Shown here: positions 1 to 8,545 of the stretch, one piece after another
Position numbering within the stretch: position 1 is the stretch's first letter
How the letters are laid out: the number at the start of each line of letters is the position of its first letter
Source of the DNA: an uncultured Saprospirales bacterium
Lineage (GTDB): Bacteria > Bacteroidota > Bacteroidia > Chitinophagales > JADIYW01
NCBI GenBank assembly: GCA_938008535.1
Contig: CALLKF010000135.1
Span: forward strand, 1 to 50,485
Length of the DNA: 50,485 nt
Direction: 5' to 3'
The notes under the pieces: model-generated
What the model was told of the DNA's origin: nothing
The model's database searches: none
Seen by the model: the letters and a program-made list of their open reading frames with translations, nothing else
Translations under genes and position numbers: made by a program

Positions 1-26
1 TACAAAGTTACAAACTTTAGTTACAA

Positions 27-59
27 TGCGGCGAAGTCGGAGACGTTCGCCGAGCGGTG
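27..59. repeat. GC-rich hairpin at the end of the toxin locus
   Basis: A short GC-rich island in AT-rich DNA contains the inverted arms GGCGAA (30-35) and TTCGCC (46-51), with an inner GTC/GAC pairing. It lies downstream of the last minus-strand immunity gene and could be a 3' stabilising hairpin or part of an interspersed repeat. No U-tract follows on either strand, so a terminator is not supported. The rest of 1-115 shows no gene. Confidence 0.4.
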
Positions 60-115
60 CGGTGAACACTTCGCTTAGCTTGGTTTAAAATAGTTCCACC
101 ACATGGGTTGAGAAA

Positions 116-436
116 CTACAGTTCATCAATCTTATTAATTAACTTAATAGTACCAATGCTTTCTTGCCCTCTACATACCTCATAAATATGATTTAATCTA
201 ATGACTTTTAAAATTGCATCTTTTGCTGTAAATGAGATTTTTACTTTAAACGAATTATTGTATTTTGCATCTAACGGGTTTTCTATTTTATAAACAAAAC
301 TATATTGGTATTCTTCAATAATTAAAAAAAGCCAATTAACAATATCATCTTTGGGTTGACATTCTTTGTCTAAAATCTGGCTTCTATGAATAATTAATTC
401 GCCAACGAAATGAAATTCTCTATTGTATGAAAGCAT
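116..436 (-). CDS. Putative immunity protein, EF-Tu domain-like beta-barrel
   Basis: This is a 106-residue protein with no signal peptide, starting 11 bases after the orphan toxin tip stops. That is the usual position of a cognate immunity gene in polymorphic-toxin loci. The sequence is rich in short beta-strand stretches. Its second half (about residues 57-104: an alternating FKVKISFT strand, a strand around YEVCRG, then the ending ESIGTIKLINKI) resembles the last barrel domain of EF-Tu-type proteins, which ends in a similar 'r-iG-G-v--I' pattern. That resemblance is recalled from family patterns and was not computed. The expected role is cytoplasmic neutralisation of the tip encoded at 448-864. 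It could also be a housekeeping hypothetical, but its position argues for immunity. Confidence 0.6.
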   Translation of the reverse strand: MLSYNREFHFVGELIIHRSQILDKECQPKDDIVNWLFLIIEEYQYSFVYKIENPLDAKYNNSFKVKISFTAKDAILKVIRLNHIYEVCRGQESIGTIKLINKIDEL

Positions 437-447
437 ATTTTTTATTT

Positions 448-864
448 TTAAGGTCTATAAGGTATTATTTTAGGCAAGAATTCTTTTGAAATTATATAAG
501 CTCCTAAACCATCTGTATAAGGCGACCAAAAATGTCCAATTGATTCTGTTGTAACACCTTTGACGATTGTAAATCCATCAGGATATAAATTTTGTCCCCA
601 CCATTGAGCATCTTCTATTGATTTTGCAAAATATTTTGACTCGACCCCACCTTGTTGTAAAGTAAACTGTCCCAATTCATTTATTGATTTTAATTCTGCA
701 TTACTAACTGCTCTAAAGACCTCTGCTCCTCCATTTTTTGCAGCAGTCCCTTCGCCTCCTGTCACAACATCAAATACAACCATAGCAGCACCAATGCCAA
801 TTTTCCAGCCATTGCCATCTAATGCACCTTGGTACATATCATACAAGCCACCTGCAACTGGCAC
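448..864 (-). CDS. Orphan Rhs C-terminal toxin cassette, ART-like tip
   Basis: The first ~46 residues repeat the pretoxin segment of the large Rhs protein almost exactly (PVAGGLYDMYQGALDGNGWK and onward to GEGTAAKNGG). The sequence then diverges into a different tip. Homology actually begins upstream, at about 887, where the codons for FNAGVGFV follow an in-frame TAA. The only start in frame is the GTG at 864, so translation on its own is uncertain. This is the architecture of a silent tip cassette that can recombine onto the Rhs core. The tip begins VFRAVSNAEL and continues with KYFAKSIEDAQWWG. This recalls small ADP-ribosyltransferase-like toxin domains, but no catalytic triad can be assigned. 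It lies between two immunity genes. Confidence 0.65.
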   Translation of the reverse strand: MPVAGGLYDMYQGALDGNGWKIGIGAAMVVFDVVTGGEGTAAKNGGAEVFRAVSNAELKSINELGQFTLQQGGVESKYFAKSIEDAQWWGQNLYPDGFTIVKGVTTESIGHFWSPYTDGLGAYIISKEFLPKIIPYRP

Positions 865-894
865 AAAACCTACACCTGCATTAAAAATAATTTA

Positions 895-1185
895 TCACTC
901 ACTCTGTAATTTTATTTTTGCCTCAATTATTTTTTGTCTCAATTCTTGTAACGTAGAAAATGCTCTCGAATCTAATTTATGGTCATTATCATTCTGAGAG
1001 AACCTACTTGATACTTCGCTTAATTCAGCAAATGCTTTCTTCTCTATTTCTGTTAATGTTTCGTAATCTAATTCTAAATCATAAGAATAATAAAATTCAT
1101 CGCAAAAAGTTTGTTCATCAATATTGTCTAATAAGTATTGGTCAATAAGCCAATACAATCTTTGTTTGTTATTTTTTGTGTACAT
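895..1185 (-). CDS. Putative immunity protein for the Rhs tip
   Basis: This 96-residue, strongly charged and probably all-helical cytoplasmic protein starts 8 bases after the Rhs stop codon, so the two are almost certainly co-transcribed. That placement is the main evidence that it neutralises the resident Rhs tip. The pattern LIDQYLLDNIDEQTFCDEF at residues 13-31, followed by a helical tail with conserved acidic and aromatic positions, is reminiscent of the colicin D immunity family, but similarity at this length is weak. The TGA stop is followed within about 8 bases by the start of homology of the orphan tip cassette. That is what is expected if an older tip and immunity gene were displaced downstream when the current pair was inserted. 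Confidence 0.7.
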   Translation of the reverse strand: MYTKNNKQRLYWLIDQYLLDNIDEQTFCDEFYYSYDLELDYETLTEIEKKAFAELSEVSSRFSQNDNDHKLDSRAFSTLQELRQKIIEAKIKLQSE

Positions 1186-1193
1186 AAATATGA

Positions 1194-4100
1194 TTAAGGT
1201 ATTGCTAATAATGGTCCTATCCCTTTTGTTGTATATTTAAAATGCCAAATAGAATTTGTTGCTTGATGATATAGAACTTCTAAGTTATACATTTGACCAT
1301 TTTTCCACATCTCAGTATAATGCATCAAAGCTTGTGAACCTCTTGGATCTGCAAATCCTTTTGTAGTTTGTATTGCATCATCTAATATTTGTAATGGAAC
1401 ATATCTTGCAGGATTTTCCATATGACTTGCAGCTTTCGCACTAAAATTATACAATTCCTTTCCTCCATTTTTTGCAGCTGTACCTTCACCACCAGTCACA
1501 ATATCAAACACCAACATAGCAGCACCAATGCCAATTTTCCAACCATTGCCATCTAATGCACCTTGGTACATATCATACAAACCACCAGCAACCGGAACAA
1601 AACCAACACCTGCATTAAACCCTTTTCGCCATGGTCCGTAATTTACAAAACGGCTGTCATACTCTACTATTGGTGAATGAAATGCATAACCAATGCCACC
1701 AGTTGCATCTTTGTCAGCATGTGCTGTTACATAATTCAATATATATTTACCTTTGCCTAAATCCGTTAAATCATAGCCAAAACGATTGGGCGCAAACGTA
1801 TTTAAAGCATTTACTATTTGTTGCGATGTTGGAGATTTCAACAAATTTCTCTGTTGTAAATAACTCATTACCTCATTATAAGATACTTCTTTGCCATTAT
1901 TTACATATTGACCAGTACTCCAATTATAGTATGTTCCAGAGTTTGCCACAAATGATGAAGGAGCAAACATAGAAGACATTCCTGCAATTTCGCTATAACT
2001 ACTCATAAAAGAAGAACCACCACCGCCACCGCCGCTATCACGGTCGCCAGATTCTCTTGCATTATCATCTGGTCCTGAAAGTTGACGGATCCATCCACTT
2101 GGGTCGGTGTATTTAAGTGGGTTGTTGAGTACATAGCTATATCTATTATATGCCTGGCTGTTGGTAGCATCTTGTACATAACGGTCGGCACTTAGCATTC
2201 TGCCTACTACCGCATCGTACATTCTACCATTCATATTAATGAGGTCTACTTGTGGTACGTGTTCGTGTGCCGTATATCCTCTGGTAAGCCAACCAAAACC
2301 TGCCAAGAACCCTCCAGTTGGTGCGTTGCCTGCGCCTAATGGTGAATTATTAGGTTGAACATAAGCATAATCGCTCCAGTTATTTGGGTTGCGCAATCTG
2401 CCCCAAGCATCAAAGCTTTGCTCGGCTACCGCTGCACCTGCGTTGTTGGTTAGTTTTAGTATACTGCCTAAGTGGTCGGTAAATACATAGTTGTATGTTA
2501 AAGAACTTGCACCATTGTCTTTAGTGGCTATCGCGCACAAACCATTGGCGCCGCTAATATAATAAATATGTTTGGTGTTGCTGAGTGTGCCACTGGTATA
2601 GGTTTCTAATTTTTCGTAATTGCCGTGGTAATAGCGTTTAGTTTGCACTACTCCATTTTTTTTATATTCGCTGATGGTGCGCTCTTCATTGGTGCCGTAG
2701 GTATAGGTAACTAAATTGACAACAGGTGTAGTTACACCCACTGTATCAATTTGCGTTAAAGTAGCGGCTTTATTAAAAGGAGTATAAGCAATGGTTTGTC
2801 CTTCTTTATAATCTTTTACGGTACCAGCACAAGCGTATTTAATTTCTTTAACGGCATGTAGTTTTGTACCATCATACGTATAATCTTGTGTGCTTGCATC
2901 TGGCTTTCTTTTAATATTGCCGTTTTTGGTATCGTCATAAACCATGGATGTTGGTGTAGAAGCATTAATTTTAATGGTACTTAAACGGTCTCTATTATCT
3001 TCGTATGTAAAGGTTTCCGATTGCCATGGCGAAACGCCTTTGGTTTTATCTGTGCGTAATTCTAAGTTGCCAGTGTTGAGATTAAAAGACATGTTTAAAT
3101 CCTGCACATCAAACACTGCTGGTGTGGTTACTTTTGCTGAATTATAGCGCGTGGCATTTCCTGCAGCATTGTAATCAATATTACTTAAAATGTTTCCATC
3201 GTTTAATTTATAGGTACGAGGTGCGTTGTATTTTGTGGCACCTGTTTGCTCATAGATTTTTAAACTTCCATTTTTTACAAATTGTAAAAACCCTTTTGTG
3301 GTGTATTCATAATTCAATGTAACTCCTTGTGGATATGTAACCGAAAAAATGCTATTATCTGGGTTATAAACGGTCTCAGTTTTAAAGGTATTGGTTGGAT
3401 TTACTACTTCTGTAATACTGTTTGCACGGTGTAGTGCATCGTAGCCATAAGTTTGTACAGTGTTGTTGTTTACTTTTACATATTCTAATTTTTCTTTTCC
3501 CGGATTGGCTAACTTATACTCATAAGTGGTAACTTCATCGGATGCAGAGGCTGGAAAGGTATTAGGAACGGCGCTATATGTTTTTCTGGTTTTCTTTTTT
3601 ATTCTACCTAAAATATCATATTCCATATTGTATTCAAACCCTTTAGCATCTTTTTGGTAAATGAGTTCGCCAAAGCCGTTGTATTTATAATCAGTGGTTC
3701 CGGTGTTGGGTTCTATTAATTTGAGTTGTTCGCCAGTAATGCCATCGTATTGCATAGTAGTAGTTGCAGTAGCAGCAACTATGCTAACTGTTTTGCCTTG
3801 CCCATTATAGTTATAGGTTATAGATCCTGCAGCATCCGTACTGGTAGTTAATCTGCCGGTTGCATCGGTTACTTGTTGTTTAAATTCGCCACTCGGCGCC
3901 GTTACTTTTACAGTCGTTTTACCATCTGTTGTTGGTGTTGAATAATCATAAATAGTAGTTCCTGTTACAGAATTAGCAACAGAGGTTAATCGATAATGAT
4001 TTGTAGCAGATGGCGAATAGTAATTAGTAACAGTCATTGGTGTTCCTAAATTCGATGCATCTGGTGCGGTGGTTTTATATACTCTACCAAAAGCATCATA

Positions 4101-7100
4101 TTCAGTGGTGGCATCTGTGGTACCACCAAAATTATCGGTGGTAGTTTTAATAGCACGTGCAAACCTGTCGAAATAACCAACAGCTGTTTGTGTGGTGGGT
4201 GTTGGATTATCGATTGTGGTAGATATAGTAGTTACTTTATAAATACCATTTGTAACCGAATTGTCCCAAGCATATTCAGTAGCAGTAGTAATATTATTGG
4301 GTAGTTGTGTAGTACTAAGCACTCTACCAAAAGCATCAATAGATGTGGTATTCGTATAAAAAGTGGTATATATTCCATCTTGCACAGAAGTAGGTATATT
4401 AAAGCGTTTGTCGTAACTCAGAACTTCTTGTGTTAATAATTCAGCAGCCGTACCCATAGTAAACGTCTTTTTTATGGTTCGTTTATTGGGAAAATACTCA
4501 TACTTAGTATATTTTGCACCTTGGTATCCAGTATACTCTGAAGATGGCAATGGTTGATTTAAAGTGATGGTTTGTTTGGTTAATAGCCCAACGGTAAGTC
4601 CTAAACCACCATCGTATTCATAAGTGGTGGTAGTTGCTTTAGGTGTATTGTGAAAATTTATTACTGTTTGCAACAAACCATTGGAATATGTATTCTTTGT
4701 AGTCGTAGAATAAGAACCATTATAACTATTGGTGGTGGTTACTTCAATAGGCAATGATGGTATAGTAGAAGGTGGTGCAGCCATAAAATCATTAGGAGCT
4801 GCACCTACCGATGTGGTGGTAGTTTGTTTAGTAGTGTTTGTACTTATTGCATTAATTTTATTTTCAATAGTCGTTGCATTTCCATTGGCATCAATGGTAT
4901 AATTGGTTTCGTTTTCTACATCGGCAACATAATTTTTGTCTACGGTTTTAGTGTTTTTCAAAAAGAAGCGTTTGTTGGTTAAATCGGTTGTTTGATAGGT
5001 TGGTGTAGAAAGCGTTAAATTGGTACCCGGTGTTGATATATTGGTACTGTAATAGCTTTTTGCATTTTTCAATCCAAACAAATAAAAGTTAGTAGTGGTA
5101 ATTAGGTCGTTAGGTAAAAAATCGTTGTTTTGCTCTGATGTAATGGTCGTTAAATTATCACGCGATTTGGTAGTGGTATAGCCCAAAAATCCTTTGCCAG
5201 CCAAGTGGGAGATGGCATTGGCATAGTTGTATTCCGTAAACGTGGTGTTTGAGATATCCATTATTCCAGTACCATTTGGTGTTTGCATTTTCGACACTGC
5301 AAATGAGTTGGGCACTATGGTATTAAGCGGATAAGTGTTGGTGCTTGGGTTGGTGTAGGTATATACAGTAGGGTCTATATGCAACTTATAAGTAAACTCG
5401 GTCATTCGCTCAAAACCATCTTTTACTTTAGTGAGCAACAACTCCTGATTTTTAGGTTTAAGATTGACGATTTGAATTTGGCCAGTTCCGCCAGCAATAG
5501 TATCTATAATATCATCTCTGCCATCACCGTTAAAATCGGCAGTAGCGGATGGACGGAATCCAGTGCCAAACGTAAAGGTGCTTAATTCGCGCTTAAACGA
5601 TAAGCCATTGCTGTAATAAACTGCGAAATTGTGAGTAGTACCTGTTAAGTAATAGTGAACAAAGTCGGTTTTACCATCGCCGTTATAATCGCCAAAAAGA
5701 AACGTACTAAATTTTGTAGTATCAACCACTTCACCTAAGATATAAGTATATTTTGCAGTTTGAGCTCTGCCTGTTGAGTATCTAGAAGAGGCACTATTTG
5801 ATAAATTATTGGGTTGATAAAAAACATCAGCTTTACCATCACCATTTAAATCAATTTCTTTCTTGTTCACATCAAATATGGTAGAAACATTATTTGCAAT
5901 ATCGAATGCAATGGATTGAACAGAAAATAGGTTGTTTGTTTCAGCATTTATGGTATACACCGATTTTTGGTTTTCTCCATAACAATCTAAACCATAAGGC
6001 ACGTTGGCTGCTATAGCCATAATATCTTGTTTGCCATCACCATTAAAATCAGCAATATTTACATTACTTGCATATCTAATATTGTTTCCTAAGCAATTGT
6101 CAAATGTTTGGGTGCCATAGTCACTTAGGAATTTATTATACATACCCAGTGCAGGTAAATGCAGTAATACTGAATTAGTTGTACCGTTAGTGGCAGTGGT
6201 AATCCAATCAGTACGGTTATCACCGTCAAAATCGCCTACTAAAAAATAATTGGAAACTTTCACATCGCCAATGAAGGTAGATGTAATATTCGTTGAATAA
6301 CTCTGTAAAGTAAATGAAGAAGCAGTTGCATTTCCAAACAATACATCTGCACCAAATAAACGTTCAGACATTGCACTGGTTTTGCCTCGTTTTACTACGG
6401 TAATATCTTTTTTGCCGTTGCCATCCACATCGGTTACATACAATTCTACATATAAACTACACACCGTTCCGCTGGTTGCAGTATTGCCATTCCAATAGCA
6501 TGTTGTTGGGAATGTGCCTGATGCACTGGGTGTAGCAGCAGCAGGAAAAGCAGTTCCAGTGCTATTTCTTAGATAGACTTTATAATCGCTGTATTTCTTT
6601 GGGTAATTAGCTGCCTGTGAATAATAAGCAACAAAAATATCTTCTAAACCGTCGCCATTAAAATCACCCGTTAATAGTTCGGCTTTATTACCACTAATTT
6701 GCGAAGCAGCTGGCGTAAAGGTTTCAGAACTGTTTGTTGTTGGATTTGCCAAACCGTATTTAAAAATAGTAGAGTTGAGTGGTTTAGGAGTTCCTCCAAT
6801 TTCATATCCAATTTCTGTTACTTCGTTTAGGTAAGTATATAATCCATCTTCACCATACGCAAAATCATATTTTTTTACATTTTCACTTTCTGCTTTTACT
6901 TCAATGCTTTTTAATATGTTCTTTTTGTAAATTGGAGCAACAGTGGCTGCATTTGCTTCCATAGAGAAAAAGATATTATTATCTGTTCGGTTGATGTAAT
7001 TAAATGTAATGGTATTGTTATACAAAGTTGAAACATTCGCATTTACAGTGTAGGTAATGGTTTTCAAAAGTGTTTCGCCATTTTCAATACCATAGGCATA

Positions 7101-7706
7101 TACTATGGAGTTTCCAATATTATCGCTGGTTTTGTTTAATAACCATTTTACTATTTTGCCATTATTTACCACTTTTGCATCGGGTGTAAACCCATATTCC
7201 ATCGTAATACCCGATTTGGTAATCACGGTAAACTTGGTGGGTGCTGCTGTATTGTCTGGTGAAATCTTACTAAACGACTCTGATTCGGTTCGGAATTCGG
7301 TGCCAGAGATTGGAATTAAACGTCCGCCATCTAACAAAAACGGACTGCCACCATCAACATAGTTTGGTTGCACTACGCCGTCGTTGTATAAATTTTTGGT
7401 GTCGTAGCTGATAGCCGAATAAGCACTTAGATTCCAGCCGTAGCCGACTAAACCATTTCCACTGCCTGAGCTGTAATTAACCGACACACTCGGTTGCATT
7501 CCACGAATACCTTCTGGTATATAAATAGGAATGCTGTAAGTGGCGTTCCCACTGAGTGATACACTGGCACTGCCTGCCAAACAACCGACGGCTAAACTTG
7601 GATCGATTTGTCTGCTATTAATTGTTGTTTCATTAATTAATCCTGTTTGTGCTTGCAGTTGTAAAACTGTAAACAGCAGTATAATTGGTAAAAGGTATTT
7701 TTTCAT
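1194..7706 (-). CDS. Giant exported SpvB/FG-GAP/RHS polymorphic toxin
   Basis: This 2170-residue protein begins with a Sec signal peptide (MKKYLLPIILLFTVLQLQAQ). Residues about 40-330 match the SpvB/insecticidal-toxin N-terminal type (IPEGIRGMQPSVSVNYSSG). Seven FG-GAP/VCBS-like motifs (DFNGDGLEDI, DVDGNGKKDI, DFDGDNRTDW and others) lie at about 345-735. YD/RHS repeats such as TTEYDAFGRV follow to about 1868. The core closes with YNRYSYVLNNPLKYTDPSGW at about 1853-1872, the usual RHS border. A glycine-rich variable segment and the pretoxin sequence GFNAGVGFVPVAGG (about 2028) lead to a tip of ~95 residues with NLEVLYHQATNSIWHFKYT near the end. The toxic activity of the tip is not recognised. 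It is probably secreted or surface-associated and used in contact-dependent competition. It lies downstream of a T9SS-sorted partner gene. Confidence 0.9.
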   Translation of the reverse strand: MKKYLLPIILLFTVLQLQAQTGLINETTINSRQIDPSLAVGCLAGSASVSLSGNATYSIPIYIPEGIRGMQPSVSVNYSSGSGNGLVGYGWNLSAYSAISYDTKNLYNDGVVQPNYVDGGSPFLLDGGRLIPISGTEFRTESESFSKISPDNTAAPTKFTVITKSGITMEYGFTPDAKVVNNGKIVKWLLNKTSDNIGNSIVYAYGIENGETLLKTITYTVNANVSTLYNNTITFNYINRTDNNIFFSMEANAATVAPIYKKNILKSIEVKAESENVKKYDFAYGEDGLYTYLNEVTEIGYEIGGTPKPLNSTIFKYGLANPTTNSSETFTPAASQISGNKAELLTGDFNGDGLEDIFVAYYSQAANYPKKYSDYKVYLRNSTGTAFPAAATPSASGTFPTTCYWNGNTATSGTVCSLYVELYVTDVDGNGKKDITVVKRGKTSAMSERLFGADVLFGNATASSFTLQSYSTNITSTFIGDVKVSNYFLVGDFDGDNRTDWITTATNGTTNSVLLHLPALGMYNKFLSDYGTQTFDNCLGNNIRYASNVNIADFNGDGKQDIMAIAANVPYGLDCYGENQKSVYTINAETNNLFSVQSIAFDIANNVSTIFDVNKKEIDLNGDGKADVFYQPNNLSNSASSRYSTGRAQTAKYTYILGEVVDTTKFSTFLFGDYNGDGKTDFVHYYLTGTTHNFAVYYSNGLSFKRELSTFTFGTGFRPSATADFNGDGRDDIIDTIAGGTGQIQIVNLKPKNQELLLTKVKDGFERMTEFTYKLHIDPTVYTYTNPSTNTYPLNTIVPNSFAVSKMQTPNGTGIMDISNTTFTEYNYANAISHLAGKGFLGYTTTKSRDNLTTITSEQNNDFLPNDLITTTNFYLFGLKNAKSYYSTNISTPGTNLTLSTPTYQTTDLTNKRFFLKNTKTVDKNYVADVENETNYTIDANGNATTIENKINAISTNTTKQTTTTSVGAAPNDFMAAPPSTIPSLPIEVTTTNSYNGSYSTTTKNTYSNGLLQTVINFHNTPKATTTTYEYDGGLGLTVGLLTKQTITLNQPLPSSEYTGYQGAKYTKYEYFPNKRTIKKTFTMGTAAELLTQEVLSYDKRFNIPTSVQDGIYTTFYTNTTSIDAFGRVLSTTQLPNNITTATEYAWDNSVTNGIYKVTTISTTIDNPTPTTQTAVGYFDRFARAIKTTTDNFGGTTDATTEYDAFGRVYKTTAPDASNLGTPMTVTNYYSPSATNHYRLTSVANSVTGTTIYDYSTPTTDGKTTVKVTAPSGEFKQQVTDATGRLTTSTDAAGSITYNYNGQGKTVSIVAATATTTMQYDGITGEQLKLIEPNTGTTDYKYNGFGELIYQKDAKGFEYNMEYDILGRIKKKTRKTYSAVPNTFPASASDEVTTYEYKLANPGKEKLEYVKVNNNTVQTYGYDALHRANSITEVVNPTNTFKTETVYNPDNSIFSVTYPQGVTLNYEYTTKGFLQFVKNGSLKIYEQTGATKYNAPRTYKLNDGNILSNIDYNAAGNATRYNSAKVTTPAVFDVQDLNMSFNLNTGNLELRTDKTKGVSPWQSETFTYEDNRDRLSTIKINASTPTSMVYDDTKNGNIKRKPDASTQDYTYDGTKLHAVKEIKYACAGTVKDYKEGQTIAYTPFNKAATLTQIDTVGVTTPVVNLVTYTYGTNEERTISEYKKNGVVQTKRYYHGNYEKLETYTSGTLSNTKHIYYISGANGLCAIATKDNGASSLTYNYVFTDHLGSILKLTNNAGAAVAEQSFDAWGRLRNPNNWSDYAYVQPNNSPLGAGNAPTGGFLAGFGWLTRGYTAHEHVPQVDLINMNGRMYDAVVGRMLSADRYVQDATNSQAYNRYSYVLNNPLKYTDPSGWIRQLSGPDDNARESGDRDSGGGGGGSSFMSSYSEIAGMSSMFAPSSFVANSGTYYNWSTGQYVNNGKEVSYNEVMSYLQQRNLLKSPTSQQIVNALNTFAPNRFGYDLTDLGKGKYILNYVTAHADKDATGGIGYAFHSPIVEYDSRFVNYGPWRKGFNAGVGFVPVAGGLYDMYQGALDGNGWKIGIGAAMLVFDIVTGGEGTAAKNGGKELYNFSAKAASHMENPARYVPLQILDDAIQTTKGFADPRGSQALMHYTEMWKNGQMYNLEVLYHQATNSIWHFKYTTKGIGPLLAIP

Positions 7707-7740
7707 GTGGTTGATTTTTTGATTTGTTTGTTATTTTTTT

Positions 7741-7824
7741 GCCTCACCCTTTGTCAAACTTCGTTTGACGTTTCCCTCTCCAATTGGAGAGGGTGGTTTC
7801 GCCGTAGGCGAAATCGGGTGAGGC
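7741..7824. repeat. Four-stem cloverleaf interspersed repeat
   Basis: Outer arms GCCTCACCC (7741-7749) and GGGTGAGGC (7816-7824) are perfect complements. They enclose three perfect hairpins in a row: GTCAAAC/GTTTGAC (7753-7769), CCCTCTCC/GGAGAGGG around AATT (7774-7793), and TTTCGCC/GGCGAAA around GTA (7797-7813). Nearly every base is paired. It lies in the spacer between the T9SS gene and the Rhs gene. The GGGTGAGG and GGAGAGGG words are typical of dispersed bacterial palindromic repeats, so a mobile repeat is more likely than a gene-specific element. Confidence 0.85.
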
Positions 7825-7826
7825 GT

Positions 7827-8276
7827 CTATTGCTTCACTATTTTTTGCACAAAAGGTTTATCTGCACCATAATTTAATACGATGGTATAGGTGCCTGCTG
7901 CTAATCCGCAGGTTTTTATAACGGATTGCAAGGTGCTTACTGCATCGTCTTTAAAGACAATATTTCCGTTCATGTCAAAAATTTGTAAGGTGGCTAGTTT
8001 CTGCAATTCAGGCAATGAGACAATTAAAAAATCATGCACCGGGTTAGGATATGCTGCAGGTGTAGTTACCGCTTTAATTTCTTTAATGGCATTTTCCGCA
8101 ATTGTATCTATGCGTTGAGTCGTATCTTTTTTGCGTTCACCACAAGTAGATTGAAAAGCTACTGATGTTCGGTTGCCGTTGGCATCATACGAGAATGAGT
8201 AAGTTTTGTCGGCTTTGGCATTTTTACTCCAAAACAAGAAGAGTAGTACTATTAGAAGGCTATTTTTCATGTTCAT
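7827..8276 (-). CDS. Small T9SS-sorted protein with one YD-like motif
   Basis: Translation from the ATG at 8276 (or two codons later, at 8270) gives about 149 residues starting with a signal peptide that ends near NAKA. An upstream in-frame ATG at 8357 would place 27 unrelated residues before the signal peptide and was rejected. A single RHS-like motif (FSYDANGNRTSV) follows the signal. The C-terminal ~75 residues (AYPNPVHDFLIVSL, then LQIFDMNGNIVF, ending QKIVKQ) form a typical type A sorting domain of the type IX secretion system. It is the gene upstream of the giant Rhs gene on the same strand, 120 bases away across the cloverleaf repeat. It probably acts outside the cell, perhaps with the Rhs protein. 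The YD motif suggests shared ancestry, but its job is unknown. Confidence 0.85.
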   Translation of the reverse strand: MNMKNSLLIVLLFLFWSKNAKADKTYSFSYDANGNRTSVAFQSTCGERKKDTTQRIDTIAENAIKEIKAVTTPAAYPNPVHDFLIVSLPELQKLATLQIFDMNGNIVFKDDAVSTLQSVIKTCGLAAGTYTIVLNYGADKPFVQKIVKQ

Positions 8277-8299
8277 TATTTTATTTTTTATATGGTTAT

Positions 8300-8340
8300 A
8301 AAAAAAACTGCAACCTTTCCATGTGTGAAAAGGCAGCAGT
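8300..8340 (-). terminator. Terminator-like hairpin in the leader of the toxin operon
   Basis: On the minus strand the arms ACTGC/GCAGT (8336-8340 and 8307-8311) and CCTTT/AAAGG enclose a 10-base loop. A run of T follows directly (A-run at 8301-8307 on the plus strand). The shape is that of an intrinsic terminator, but it lies about 24 bases before the start of the T9SS gene and no minus-strand gene lies upstream. This suggests a leader attenuator or the end of a short transcript. Confidence 0.5.
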
Positions 8341-8545
8341 TTAGTTTGTTGCAACAAAGAAAATAAAACATTTTGATATATCCTAATTATACTAATAAAT
8401 TTTTATACCTCTTTATATTAAAGAAAATGGTTATTTGAAAGCATCTTATTTTTTTAACATTATTTTACATATACGAATATAATAAAGCAGCTTTTGGTGC
8501 GTTTATAAAAGTGTAATCAAATTATTCAATTTAAAAATTACAATC

